Translations under genes and position numbers: made by a program
Shown: positions 8,660 to 16,799 of the stretch, one piece after another
Layout: each line of letters opens with the position of its first letter
Position numbering within the stretch: position 1 is the stretch's first letter
Origin: JAFNGF01 sp964567045
GTDB taxonomy: Bacteria; Planctomycetota; Phycisphaerae; Sedimentisphaerales; Anaerobacaceae
Length of the DNA stretch: 64,000 nucleotides
Direction: 5' to 3'
NCBI GenBank assembly: GCA_964567045.1
Contig: CAZMLE010000016.1
Location: 1-64,000 of the forward strand
The notes under the pieces: model-generated
Databases searched by the model: none
Told to the model about the DNA's origin: nothing
What the model saw: the letters and a program-made list of their open reading frames with translations, nothing else

Positions 8660-9907
8660 TCAATCTATTTGATAGACTGTCTCGCCCTTGAGGATTACCC
8701 GCTTGATCCGCGAAGTCGCAGCCAAAGGGTTACCGCTCAGAATTAAGATATCCGCATCCTTGCCTTTTTCCAGGCTGCCCACTCGGTCGGCAACGCCCAG
8801 GATTTCGGCAGGCGTCAGAGTAATGGATTTTAACGCCTCGCCACGCCCCATTCCATGCCGGACGGCAAATGTTGCCGCGGTCAATAGGTCGATAGATTCA
8901 TCTTGAGTTGCTGCAAAGCGGGGGCCTTCTTGCGAATTGGATGCAATAGCCACCCTGACACCGGCTTTAGCCAGGATGCCAGCATTATTCCAGTTGACTT
9001 CCCGACCTTCTTCGTACTGGCTGGATGTTCTGGGATAGTAATAGAAAGGCCCCAGCACGACCGGAGCACTCTTCTTGGCTATCTCCGAAGCCTCCTTATA
9101 GCCTTCCGTGCATTCATCCAGGATCAGGCTCAATCCATATTCATTTGCAATTCGCAGCGCCGTGCGTATGTCGATTGCTCGCCGAACAGCGACACGAATG
9201 GGGATTTTTCCCTGCAATGCGGCGGCAACAATCTCCATATCCGGATCTTCTTTTTCGTGGGATGCGATGTACTGCTTCGCGTCGAAGAAGCTTTTGCGAA
9301 GCATCCAGGCGACCGCCATAGTCGTGGTCGGACGCCGGTAATAAAAGTTTGTCGGCGGCTCGTACCAGGGAATGCGGTTGCCTTGGGTCGAGTCCGAACC
9401 CATAACGATTTTTAACGCTGCATCGTCTTTGATTACCATTTCAGCGGCAGTCTTGCCCACCGGCTTTATTATCACTCCCAGGCCGGCAATAAGATTTGCG
9501 CCGCCGGGAGCGATATACAGCGTTGTGCATCCGGTTTGGACAATCCGTTTAAGTACCCTGCTCTTTGGGTCCAGCGCGGTGGAAATCCGAAGCGCGGCAG
9601 TTATCTCGCTGGACTGCTCGTTCAGATCGCCGCGAACGGGCGGCAGAGCGCCGGCATCGACAAGGCCGGGCATGACAACCGAGTCGCTCGCGTCGATAAC
9701 GTAGGCGTCCTGCGGCACGGCTATCTCTGTCCCGATATCCGTGATTTTGCCGTTCTGTATGAGAATGATGCCGGCTTTTATCGGCGCACCGGATATCGTC
9801 AGGATCTCGCCCGCTTTGATCGCGACTGTCTTTTCTTGGCCGCACAATGTACATGCTGCCAGCAGTTGGGCAGACAAAAAAATCAGCCTAATGACGCAAC
9901 CTCTCAC
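8660..9907 (-). CDS. Secreted amidohydrolase-like protein lacking metal ligands
   Basis: 415 residues. Signal peptide (MRGCVIRLIFLSAQLLAACTLCG), then VAIKAGEILTISG, VVMPGLVDAGALPPV (GAL instead of HxH) and a closing LGVADRVGSLEKGKDADILIL. Later ligand sites are VAVRRAID and LDECTEGY. The start overlaps the stop of the preceding gene by four bases, which points to translational coupling. A pseudoenzyme or structural/binding partner is more likely than a hydrolase, but an alternative ligand set cannot be excluded from sequence alone. Confidence 0.8.
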   Translation of the reverse strand: MRGCVIRLIFLSAQLLAACTLCGQEKTVAIKAGEILTISGAPIKAGIILIQNGKITDIGTEIAVPQDAYVIDASDSVVMPGLVDAGALPPVRGDLNEQSSEITAALRISTALDPKSRVLKRIVQTGCTTLYIAPGGANLIAGLGVIIKPVGKTAAEMVIKDDAALKIVMGSDSTQGNRIPWYEPPTNFYYRRPTTTMAVAWMLRKSFFDAKQYIASHEKEDPDMEIVAAALQGKIPIRVAVRRAIDIRTALRIANEYGLSLILDECTEGYKEASEIAKKSAPVVLGPFYYYPRTSSQYEEGREVNWNNAGILAKAGVRVAIASNSQEGPRFAATQDESIDLLTAATFAVRHGMGRGEALKSITLTPAEILGVADRVGSLEKGKDADILILSGNPLAATSRIKRVILKGETVYQID

Positions 9908-11100
9908 TTCTGCTCCTTTTGATACACGATATCGCCGTTAATAATAACCATTTCGACGCCGGAGGTTAGCTCGAGTGGGTCGCCGCTAAGAATCACCAGG
10001 TCCGCATCTTTACCCGGCTCGATGCTGCCGAGACGTTGACCAACGCCGAGGACCTCTGCGGCATTAATAGTCAGCCCTTTCAGCGCCAACTCAGGGGCCA
10101 GCCCATATTTGGCAGCGATGATGGCTGAAGTCCTTAAATCGCTCAAACTGGTCCTGGGGGCATACGAGGCAAAAGCAACTTTAACTCCCGCAGCAGCGAT
10201 TCTGCCCACCCGCTTTAAGTCCTTATCCTTGCTCAGAAGCAGAGTCGGCATATAAATAAAAGGAATGTTTCGCTCAGCGAGCATTTCCGCAAGTTCGTCC
10301 GCCTCTCTGGCGCCCACTATCACCGCTTTTAGTTTGTACTCGTCGATAAGTTTGACGGCAGCGAGGATTTCATCGACAGCATTACAGTAGATATGCACCG
10401 GCAATTGTCCCTGGACAACGCGCCTTAGAATTTCTGCCCGCGGATCAAACTTGCTTTCCTGATATTGGCTGGCCTTATTTAATTCTTCTCGAACTTGCGC
10501 TATCAAGCCGGGGCGGGATGTCGGGCGACGGTCAGACATAAGGGCTTCATTTCCCAGAGAAAATTTGACGCCTGCACTGCGCTGTACTACGCCGGCGTCT
10601 TTTCCTCCGCCCGGCAGTTTTACAATAGCCATCTGTCCGGCGATCGGGTTTTTATAGCCCGGCGCCAGCAAGACTGTTGTTACGCCCGAGCGAAGAGCTT
10701 TTTCCACGTCGGCGGCAAGCGGATTAAAGGCATCCAGTATCTGCATATCCGGCGTGACGGCAGAAACCGTCTCTTCAATTTCTCCAAAAACATCCAGCGA
10801 CAAGCCAAGGTGACAGTGTGCGTCGATAAGGCCCGGCATAACGTGTTTATCCGGCATCTCTAAAATCTTTGCCCCTTCAGGCATCGGCAGATTTGCTCCC
10901 ACCGCGCTAATTTTGCCATTTTCTATGATGACAAGACCATCTGCGATAGTGCCGCCGGTTACTGTCCAGATCTTGCCTGCCTTAACGACAAGACTTTGCC
11001 GCTCAGCGCCAGCCATAACGGGACCCGTGCACAAACTCAGGGACAATATGGCAAGCAAGAGCCTTCTGCTGGTGCCTGCATCACTTCCGCTCATAGACAA
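9904..11100 (-). CDS. Secreted amidohydrolase-like protein keeping only HxH
   Basis: 398 residues with a signal peptide (RRLLLAILSLSLCTGPVMAGA). It retains HCH after VMPGLIDA, so at least the first metal motif is present, but the positions of the later His ligands read IYCNAVDE and VGAREADE and the last Asp region is FASYAPR. The closing LGVGQRLGSIEPGKDADLVIL segment is intact. The gene begins inside the end of the upstream gene (20-bp overlap; an ATG six bases further in is an alternative start). Confidence 0.8.
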   Translation of the reverse strand: MSMSGSDAGTSRRLLLAILSLSLCTGPVMAGAERQSLVVKAGKIWTVTGGTIADGLVIIENGKISAVGANLPMPEGAKILEMPDKHVMPGLIDAHCHLGLSLDVFGEIEETVSAVTPDMQILDAFNPLAADVEKALRSGVTTVLLAPGYKNPIAGQMAIVKLPGGGKDAGVVQRSAGVKFSLGNEALMSDRRPTSRPGLIAQVREELNKASQYQESKFDPRAEILRRVVQGQLPVHIYCNAVDEILAAVKLIDEYKLKAVIVGAREADELAEMLAERNIPFIYMPTLLLSKDKDLKRVGRIAAAGVKVAFASYAPRTSLSDLRTSAIIAAKYGLAPELALKGLTINAAEVLGVGQRLGSIEPGKDADLVILSGDPLELTSGVEMVIINGDIVYQKEQK

Positions 11101-12493
11101 TCTTGCCTTCTATCAGGACCATCTCGACCTGGGCGAATGCATCCAGCGGATGACTGCGAAATATCACCATATCGGCATCTTTGCCCACTTCCAGACTGCC
11201 GATGCGATCGGCCACACCGAATATTTCAGCAGGCGTCAGCGTAATAGCTCGTAGTGCCGCGTGCCTATCCATGCCGCTTGCGACAGCCATCGCCGCCGCT
11301 AGCGCAATGAATTTGGAGCTCGCGCCATCCCGCCCTGCCACACCAATCGCTACTTTTACGCCTTTCTTAGACAAGATGGCGGCATTTCTGGTATCATGAT
11401 TGCGATATTCCAGCGCCGGCATATCGAGGAAAGAGGTGGAGATGGGTCCGGCAATGACGGGAACTTTGCGACGGGCAATCTGGTCAGCTACCTTGTAGCC
11501 TTCGGTACATTTATCTAAAATCAAACACAGATCAAATTCGTCCGCAAGCCGCAGCGCATTAAGAATATCCTCGGCCCGATGCGCCTCGATTTGCAGCGGA
11601 ATCTCTTTGCCAAGAACTCTGGCAAGGACTTCGTATGTCGGATTTGTTCTGGGCTTAGCCGGCCGAGTAGGCTTGTCTTTGGCTCCCCGCGAGGCGGGGT
11701 CACCCTTGTCGGCCTGCTGGTCATCACTCTTTGCTTGCTCTTTTTTCTCGGCCTTTTTCTTTTCGTATTCCGCCAGCTCTTGCCCGTACTTTCGCTTCTG
11801 CTGCATATACGTTTGTGTCTCAAGCAATGCCTCGCGGATAGATGAATAATTCTCCAAACGGGCAAGTGACGAAGATTCGTTGCTGCGAGAAATTCCAATG
11901 GCGCCTTTGACGGCGACATTGCTTTTGAGGACCATTTCTTTAAGTTCCCGCGGAGCGGGGTCCCTGGCTGTCTTAGCCCCGCTCAGTCTCAGGATCGCGC
12001 CAAGACCGCCAAGTAAGCCGCGGTTTCCCGGGGCGACATATATGGCGGTGACGCCTTCTGCCAACACCTCCTGACGCTCTTTAATAAATGGATCGACTGC
12101 ATCCATGATGTCCAGTTCGGGAGCAATGGCCCGGCCTTCGTTTAGCTCGCCGTCAATTACATACAGCCGGGATTGAGCGTCAACCAGACCCGGAGCAACA
12201 TATTTACCCTTTGCGTCGATGACCCGAGCGCCGTCAGGTACGACCACTTCCTGACCGAGTGCCTTAATCTTTCCGTCCTCAACAAGAATGGTGCCCTTTT
12301 CAATCACGTCGCCGCTTATGGTCAGAATATTTCCCGCCCGAATGGCGATGCTTTCTGCGACGGAGCCCGCAGCGAAAATGTTGAGCAAAAATAGAAGCGA
12401 AAAGATAAACCCCCCGTTCCAGCGGGAATTTCGAATTTGGAATCCCTCGGCTTTGCTCGGGACAGGTTTCGAATTTCGAATTTTCGCAGTCAT
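11081..12493 (-). CDS. Secreted amidohydrolase-like protein, first gene of the operon
   Basis: 470 residues. It is the promoter-proximal gene. The N-terminus (AKIRNSKPVPSKAEGFQIRN) is a repeat-derived extension in front of the hydrophobic stretch FIFSLLFLLNIFAAGSVA. The amidohydrolase signature SIAIRAGNILTISG and LGSLEVGKDADMVIF frames are intact, but HxH is QSR (LVDAQSRLYV) and later ligands are IEAHRAED and LDKCTEGY. Two type D repeats add short charged insertions (DPAPRELK and DPASRGAKDKPTRPAK). GGAG boxes at the start ATG and nine bases upstream can serve as ribosome binding site. Confidence 0.8.
   Translation of the reverse strand: MTAKIRNSKPVPSKAEGFQIRNSRWNGGFIFSLLFLLNIFAAGSVAESIAIRAGNILTISGDVIEKGTILVEDGKIKALGQEVVVPDGARVIDAKGKYVAPGLVDAQSRLYVIDGELNEGRAIAPELDIMDAVDPFIKERQEVLAEGVTAIYVAPGNRGLLGGLGAILRLSGAKTARDPAPRELKEMVLKSNVAVKGAIGISRSNESSSLARLENYSSIREALLETQTYMQQKRKYGQELAEYEKKKAEKKEQAKSDDQQADKGDPASRGAKDKPTRPAKPRTNPTYEVLARVLGKEIPLQIEAHRAEDILNALRLADEFDLCLILDKCTEGYKVADQIARRKVPVIAGPISTSFLDMPALEYRNHDTRNAAILSKKGVKVAIGVAGRDGASSKFIALAAAMAVASGMDRHAALRAITLTPAEIFGVADRIGSLEVGKDADMVIFRSHPLDAFAQVEMVLIEGKIVYERK
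11689..11706. repeat. Repeat family D, in frame
   Basis: CCCCGCGAGGCGGGG hairpin followed by TC; translated on the minus strand as DPASRGA. Confidence 0.7.
11944..11966. repeat. Repeat family D, in frame
   Basis: TTCCCGCGGAGCGGGGTCCC hairpin; translated on the minus strand as DPAPREL. Nearly identical to copies at 13671-13692 and 32527-32549. Confidence 0.75.
12428..12487. repeat. Composite repeat in the first codons of the operon
   Basis: Two TTTCGAATT-type tracts flank a short type E unit (CCCTCGGCTTTGCTCGGGAC). It forms residues 3-22 of the first amidohydrolase precursor. Confidence 0.65.
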
Positions 12494-12824
12494 CTCCGTA
12501 TTCTCCGTAACCCCGATTTCTCGGGGGTGTCGTTTCTATCAGGGGCGGTCATATCAGTCAACAAAATTTTCAGATTATCTATCGAAAACGTTATAGGACT
12601 TTCCACGGTGCAGACTTTGAGGCTTGTGGTCCTTTTGCATATTGAAAGTCCGTTTTATGCGGATGAATTGTACCCTCTGGATTAGCACGCCTGGTGCATT
12701 TATAATAGCCGCAGAAGGTTAGACCGGAGGACGGAGCACAGAAGACGGACGACAGAGCCGGGAGCATCAGCGACCGGCAAACGGAAGAAGGAAAAGTGAA
12801 CACTCATCGAGAATCGAGGCGGCA
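12494..12824. other. Divergent intergenic region between the amidohydrolase operon and the DPP-IV gene
   Basis: 331 bp without a convincing gene. It holds a candidate minus-strand promoter (12533-12561), a small hairpin CCCCGATTTCTCGGGG at 12511-12526, and a purine-rich tract at 12721-12760 built of near-repeats of GACGGA. No clear plus-strand promoter was identified. Confidence 0.6.
12533..12561 (-). promoter_or_regulatory. Candidate sigma-70 promoter of the amidohydrolase operon
   Basis: On the minus strand TTGACT (-35, 12556-12561) and TAGAAA (-10, 12533-12538) are separated by 17 bases, about 40 bases upstream of the first start codon. The -10 box matches the consensus only 4 of 6. Confidence 0.35.
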
Positions 12825-15584
12825 ATGGATGTCACGTTGGCAAGCTTGATTGTAAGTGCGATTTTTGTTTTTGCCACGCCACACGAGCTACACAGCGAAC
12901 AAGTGCTAAATGGTTGGGCATCTTCGCGACCGCCATACGCGTACCTTTTTCCCGCCACACTCAATGAGCTAACCGAACATCTTCAGCGGCAAGGTATCGA
13001 AGTCTGCGAACTGCGAGAAGATATCGACCTGGACGTTGAAGTTTATCTCATTGAGAAAATTGTGGGTTCCAAAAAACAACCGCCGCGCCCCGCCCCGACT
13101 CTTGCCCGCCAGACGTATGGCGGGCGAGTCGGGAGACGCGGGGGCGGGCAGCGCCGATCCATCAGACTGAAAACCAGGCGAGTACCTGAGACGAGGCGCT
13201 TTTATGCCGGCACGATCTTGGTGAAAACCCAACAAAAATCAGAAGACAAGGCGGGAGAAATACTTGATCCGAATTCAAAAAAGCCTCCAGAGATCTGGCA
13301 GCTTTTTGGACAGCTTAAAAAGGGCGACTATTATCCGATAGTCAAATTGAATTCCTACGCGCCAATAACGCATGGGGGCGTAAAACCCTTGCCGGAGAAA
13401 CGCCAATTCAATAAGCCTATCACATTTGAAACGGTTTACGGCCCGGAGAATAAGGTCAGCTTCGGCGGCTCGCCGGTTTCGGGCTTAACCTGGCTGCAAG
13501 ACGGAGAGCATTATTTGCAGGTAAGAGATGGCAGGTTGTACAAAGTGCACGCCGTAGGCGGGCGTTCAACGCCATTTTTCGACCCAAATCAACTGTGTAA
13601 TGGATTGAGGGCTCTGCCGACTATAAGCGAGAAAACCGCCCAATCCCTATCAAGACAGACACAGTTTGAGGGTTCCCGCGAAGCGGGGTCCCAAATGAAT
13701 CCTGACCGTAGCGCCATTCTGATTGATTATGAAAATGATTTGTACTATTGCAGCCTAAATGGCGGAGCTGCGATACGCTTGACCAGCAGCGCGGGCAAAG
13801 AAAAATACAGCACTTTTTCGCCGGCTGGAAAATTTGTCGCCTTTGTCCGCGAAAAGAACCTGTATGTGGTTGATATTGCCACGCAGACCGAGCGGGCACT
13901 AACCACCGATGGCGGTAAAATGATCGCAAATGGCCAAGCCGACTGGGTCTATTGCGAAGAGGTGTTTTCCCACCCCCGGACATTCTGGTGGAGTCCGGAC
14001 TCATCAGCGATTGCATTTCTGCAGTTTGACGATAGAGCCGTCAATGAATTCACGGTGGTAAATCCCCGCTTGCGCGGGGACAAGCTTGCCCCTGCGGACG
14101 CAGGGGTGGGCAAAAAGCAGGACGCAGAAGTCTCGCCCTACCCAAAGGCGGGCGAGCCAAATCCAAAGGTGAGAATCGGCGTAGTATCTGCGGCGGGAGG
14201 CGAGGTAAGATGGATTGATCTTGATAGTTATACCGAAGGCATGTACTTAGTCACCAGGCTGGGCTGGATGCCGGACAGCGAAAGAATATATTTCTGCGTG
14301 CAAGACCGTGCCCAGACCTGGCTTGATTTTAATGTTGCCCCAAAATCGCCAGGTGAAACCAGCCGGCTCTTCCGTGAAACCACCCAAGCGTGGGTCGATC
14401 CGCCGGAGAATCCGACGTTTCTTGCGGATGGGGCATTTTTGCTATTTAGCGAACGGACGGGCTGGAAGCATCTATGTTTGTATGACGGGAGCGGGCAATT
14501 GAAGCACGCCGTCACCGCCGGCGAGTGGGAAGCCAGGCGGCTGCATCAGGTCGATGAGAAGAATGGCTGGATTTACGTCAGTGCGACACGAAATTCTCAC
14601 ATTGCGGAGAATCTTTATCGTGTAAAGATAGATGGCAGTGGAATAGACCGCTTGACAAAGTTACCCGGCGATCATTATGTGAACGTAAGCCCCAACGGCA
14701 AATATTTCATCGATACGTACAGTAACACCTCCACGCCCACCCAGGTGGCACTATACGCAACCGATGGGACACATATACGGATGCTGGACACCAATCCGGT
14801 TTATGAGCGGGACGAATACCGATTCGGTACATACCAGCAATTTCAGATCGAGATGTCCGATGGTTTCCTCTTGGAGGCAAGTCTAATCAAGCCACCCGAT
14901 TTTGACGGTGAAAAAAACTATCCGGTTTGGTTCACGACCTATGGCGGCCCACACTCGCCCACGATTTCCGATGCGTGGCGTGACGGACGCGCACGAGACC
15001 ACATGCTGGCCCGGATGGGTATGCTCGTGTTCCAGTGTGATCCACGCAGTGCCAGCGGCAAGGGCGCCTGCTCGGCGTGGTCGGCATATAAACAGTTAGG
15101 TATGCAGGAGCTCAAAGATATTGAAGAAGCCCTGAGTTGGCTTAAAGAACAGCCCTATGTCGATGGCAGCCGAATCGGAATGAGCGGACATAGCTATGGC
15201 GGATTCTTAACGGCGTACGCCCTGACGCATAGTAAATCATTTGTAGGCGGCATTGCCGGAGCGCCTGTTACCGACTGGCGGCTGTACGATACTATCTATA
15301 CCGAGCGATATATGGATGTGCCGCAGAATAACCCGCAGGGCTACGAAAAGACTTCCGTGATAGAAGCCGCCAAAAACCTTCACGGCAGACTTTTGATCAT
15401 GCACGGAGCAATTGACGATAACGTACACCTGGAAAACACATTTAAGCTCGTGCACGCCCTCCAGCAGGCTGACAAGGAGTTTGAGCTTATGATTTATCCA
15501 CAATCCCGGCATGGCATCGGCGGGATGCATTATAATCGTTTGGTGCTGAATTTTATTAAGACCGTACTGCAATTGGACGGTTGA
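12825..15584 (+). CDS. Dipeptidyl-peptidase IV (S9B) with an M14-tail-like N-terminus
   Basis: 919 residues. Serine protease that removes X-Pro or X-Ala dipeptides. Visible parts: N-terminal hydrophobic segment; residues ~35-180 resembling the C-terminal domain of M14 zinc carboxypeptidases (PYAYLFPATL, GIEVCELREDIDLDVEVY, FYAGTILVKT, WQLFGQLKKGDYYP); the DPP-IV beta-propeller including the acidic DWVYCEEVF motif that grips the substrate amino end; and the alpha/beta-hydrolase domain with GHSYGG (Ser790), IDDNVH (Asp864/865) and RHG (His896). Three in-frame repeats interrupt it: near residues 90-110 (types B and A), ~285 (type D) and ~415-430 (double hairpin). It is divergent from the amidohydrolase operon; DPP-IV products would suit a prolidase-type amidohydrolase. 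The start is the first ATG of the frame; its ribosome site (GAGG) is weak. Confidence 0.9.
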   Translation: MDVTLASLIVSAIFVFATPHELHSEQVLNGWASSRPPYAYLFPATLNELTEHLQRQGIEVCELREDIDLDVEVYLIEKIVGSKKQPPRPAPTLARQTYGGRVGRRGGGQRRSIRLKTRRVPETRRFYAGTILVKTQQKSEDKAGEILDPNSKKPPEIWQLFGQLKKGDYYPIVKLNSYAPITHGGVKPLPEKRQFNKPITFETVYGPENKVSFGGSPVSGLTWLQDGEHYLQVRDGRLYKVHAVGGRSTPFFDPNQLCNGLRALPTISEKTAQSLSRQTQFEGSREAGSQMNPDRSAILIDYENDLYYCSLNGGAAIRLTSSAGKEKYSTFSPAGKFVAFVREKNLYVVDIATQTERALTTDGGKMIANGQADWVYCEEVFSHPRTFWWSPDSSAIAFLQFDDRAVNEFTVVNPRLRGDKLAPADAGVGKKQDAEVSPYPKAGEPNPKVRIGVVSAAGGEVRWIDLDSYTEGMYLVTRLGWMPDSERIYFCVQDRAQTWLDFNVAPKSPGETSRLFRETTQAWVDPPENPTFLADGAFLLFSERTGWKHLCLYDGSGQLKHAVTAGEWEARRLHQVDEKNGWIYVSATRNSHIAENLYRVKIDGSGIDRLTKLPGDHYVNVSPNGKYFIDTYSNTSTPTQVALYATDGTHIRMLDTNPVYERDEYRFGTYQQFQIEMSDGFLLEASLIKPPDFDGEKNYPVWFTTYGGPHSPTISDAWRDGRARDHMLARMGMLVFQCDPRSASGKGACSAWSAYKQLGMQELKDIEEALSWLKEQPYVDGSRIGMSGHSYGGFLTAYALTHSKSFVGGIAGAPVTDWRLYDTIYTERYMDVPQNNPQGYEKTSVIEAAKNLHGRLLIMHGAIDDNVHLENTFKLVHALQQADKEFELMIYPQSRHGIGGMHYNRLVLNFIKTVLQLDG
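13089..13150. repeat. Repeat A nested inside repeat B, in frame in the DPP-IV gene
   Basis: The type B arms (CGCCCCGACTC and GAGTCGGGAGACGCGGGGGC) enclose a complete type A unit (GCCCGCCAGACGTATGGCGG) where other B copies have only GCG. It adds a Pro/Arg/Gly-rich loop to the protein. Confidence 0.85.
13671..13692. repeat. Repeat family D, in frame in the DPP-IV gene
   Basis: GTTCCCGCGAAGCGGGGTCC; translated as GSREAGSQ. In plus orientation relative to the gene, opposite to the copies in the amidohydrolase genes. Confidence 0.75.
14064..14112. repeat. Double-hairpin repeat, in frame in the DPP-IV gene
   Basis: CCCCGCTTGCGCGGGG followed by AAGCTTGCCCCTGCGGACGC and its closing arm GGGGTGGGC. 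It encodes PRLRGDKLAPADAGVG between two propeller strands. Confidence 0.7.
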
Positions 15585-15716
15585 CTACCCTATTATCCCG
15601 TACCGGATTGATACCCATCTAAGGCTGGTGCCCAGCGCGTGGAACATTTTTAGCCGAACACGCTGTACATTTTGAAATTGTCACTTCGCGGGCGACGGCT
15701 TATACTCTCGAACACT

Positions 15717-16649
15717 ATGTTTGAGAGAATCCTGTCTTTCTATACCAAGTACTTTGCAATCTGGGTAGTTGCGTTTGGCGTGGCGGCGTACATGTCTCCG
15801 GGGCCGTTCAAGGCTCTGAGTCCGGGGATGGATTGGTTCTTTGCGCTGACGATGTTCGGCATCGGAGCGGCCTTAGAAGCGAAGGATTTTAAGCGGATTG
15901 CAGAACGCCCGAGCATCGTAGTGGTTGGCACGGCGACCCAATACAGTATTATGCCCTTGACAGCATACGCAATTGCCAAGATATTCAATTTAGAGCCCGC
16001 GATAACGGTCGGCTTAATACTGACAGCATCGGCGCCGGGGGCAATGTCCAGCAATGTGATCAGCTACATCGCCCGGGCTGACATTGCATATTCGGTGTCA
16101 CTGACTATGGTCTCGACATTACTTGCTCCGCTGGCAACGCCCGGGCTGACATACGTCTTGGCAGGGTCTAAGCTCGATGTTCCGTTTTGGCCAATGCTCG
16201 TGGATGTTATATGTATCGTAATTCTGCCCTTGTTGGCCGGCTTTGGCGTAAGGCATTACTTTAAGGACAAAATAGCGAGAATTATGCCGGTTTTCCCAGC
16301 CATTTCGGCAACATTTATCGTATTTATCTGCTCGCTGGTGATCGCGCTTAATAAAGATTACCTGGCGAATATGACAGGGATAATCCTAGCTACAGGCGTG
16401 GCAATGAATGCCTTGGGAATGGTCGGCGGGTATGCGGTGGCGTGGGTCTTCAAAATGGATGTACGGCAAAGACGAACACTGGCAATAGAGGGTGGAATGC
16501 AGAACGCAGGGCTGGGCACGGTCCTGGCACTACGACATTTTGGACAGCAGGCGGCGATGCCCGCTGCGGCATTTGTGTTTATCTGCATTATTACCGCATC
16601 TATAATGGCCGCAATCTGGCAAAGACAGCCAACCGAAAAATTGGGGTAA
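15717..16649 (+). CDS. BASS-family (bile acid:Na+ symporter-like) transporter
   Basis: 310 residues from the ATG at 15717 (an ATG at 15672 would add 15 polar residues before the first membrane segment). About nine to ten hydrophobic segments, beginning MFERILSFYTKYFAIWVVAFGVAAYM, with the family-typical TASAPGAMSSNVISYIARADIAYSV and EGGMQNAGLGTVLALRHF stretches, the latter in the sodium-binding crossover region. Members of this family transport bile acids, pyruvate or other organic anions with sodium; the substrate here is unknown. It stands alone, followed by the separate promoter of asd. Confidence 0.88.
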   Translation: MFERILSFYTKYFAIWVVAFGVAAYMSPGPFKALSPGMDWFFALTMFGIGAALEAKDFKRIAERPSIVVVGTATQYSIMPLTAYAIAKIFNLEPAITVGLILTASAPGAMSSNVISYIARADIAYSVSLTMVSTLLAPLATPGLTYVLAGSKLDVPFWPMLVDVICIVILPLLAGFGVRHYFKDKIARIMPVFPAISATFIVFICSLVIALNKDYLANMTGIILATGVAMNALGMVGGYAVAWVFKMDVRQRRTLAIEGGMQNAGLGTVLALRHFGQQAAMPAAAFVFICIITASIMAAIWQRQPTEKLG

Positions 16650-16671
16650 TAAATAATATTAGCAAGTCTTA

Positions 16672-16700
16672 TTGCGTTTTGCCGATATAAACACTATAAT
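16672..16700 (+). promoter_or_regulatory. Candidate promoter of asd-truA-GT4
   Basis: TTGCGT (16672-16677), 17-base spacer, perfect TATAAT (16695-16700). A short GGGCAG...CTGCCC stem (16734-16757) sits in the leader between it and the asd start and could be a transcript structure of unknown role. Confidence 0.55.
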
Positions 16701-16799
16701 CTTAACGCACATTCGGTTTTTGAAAGTCTAGCCGGGCAGTCTTTCTTTGGCTGCCCTTAAGTTTGAATATGACAGGCAACTTTTTCAGGAGATGGCGTT

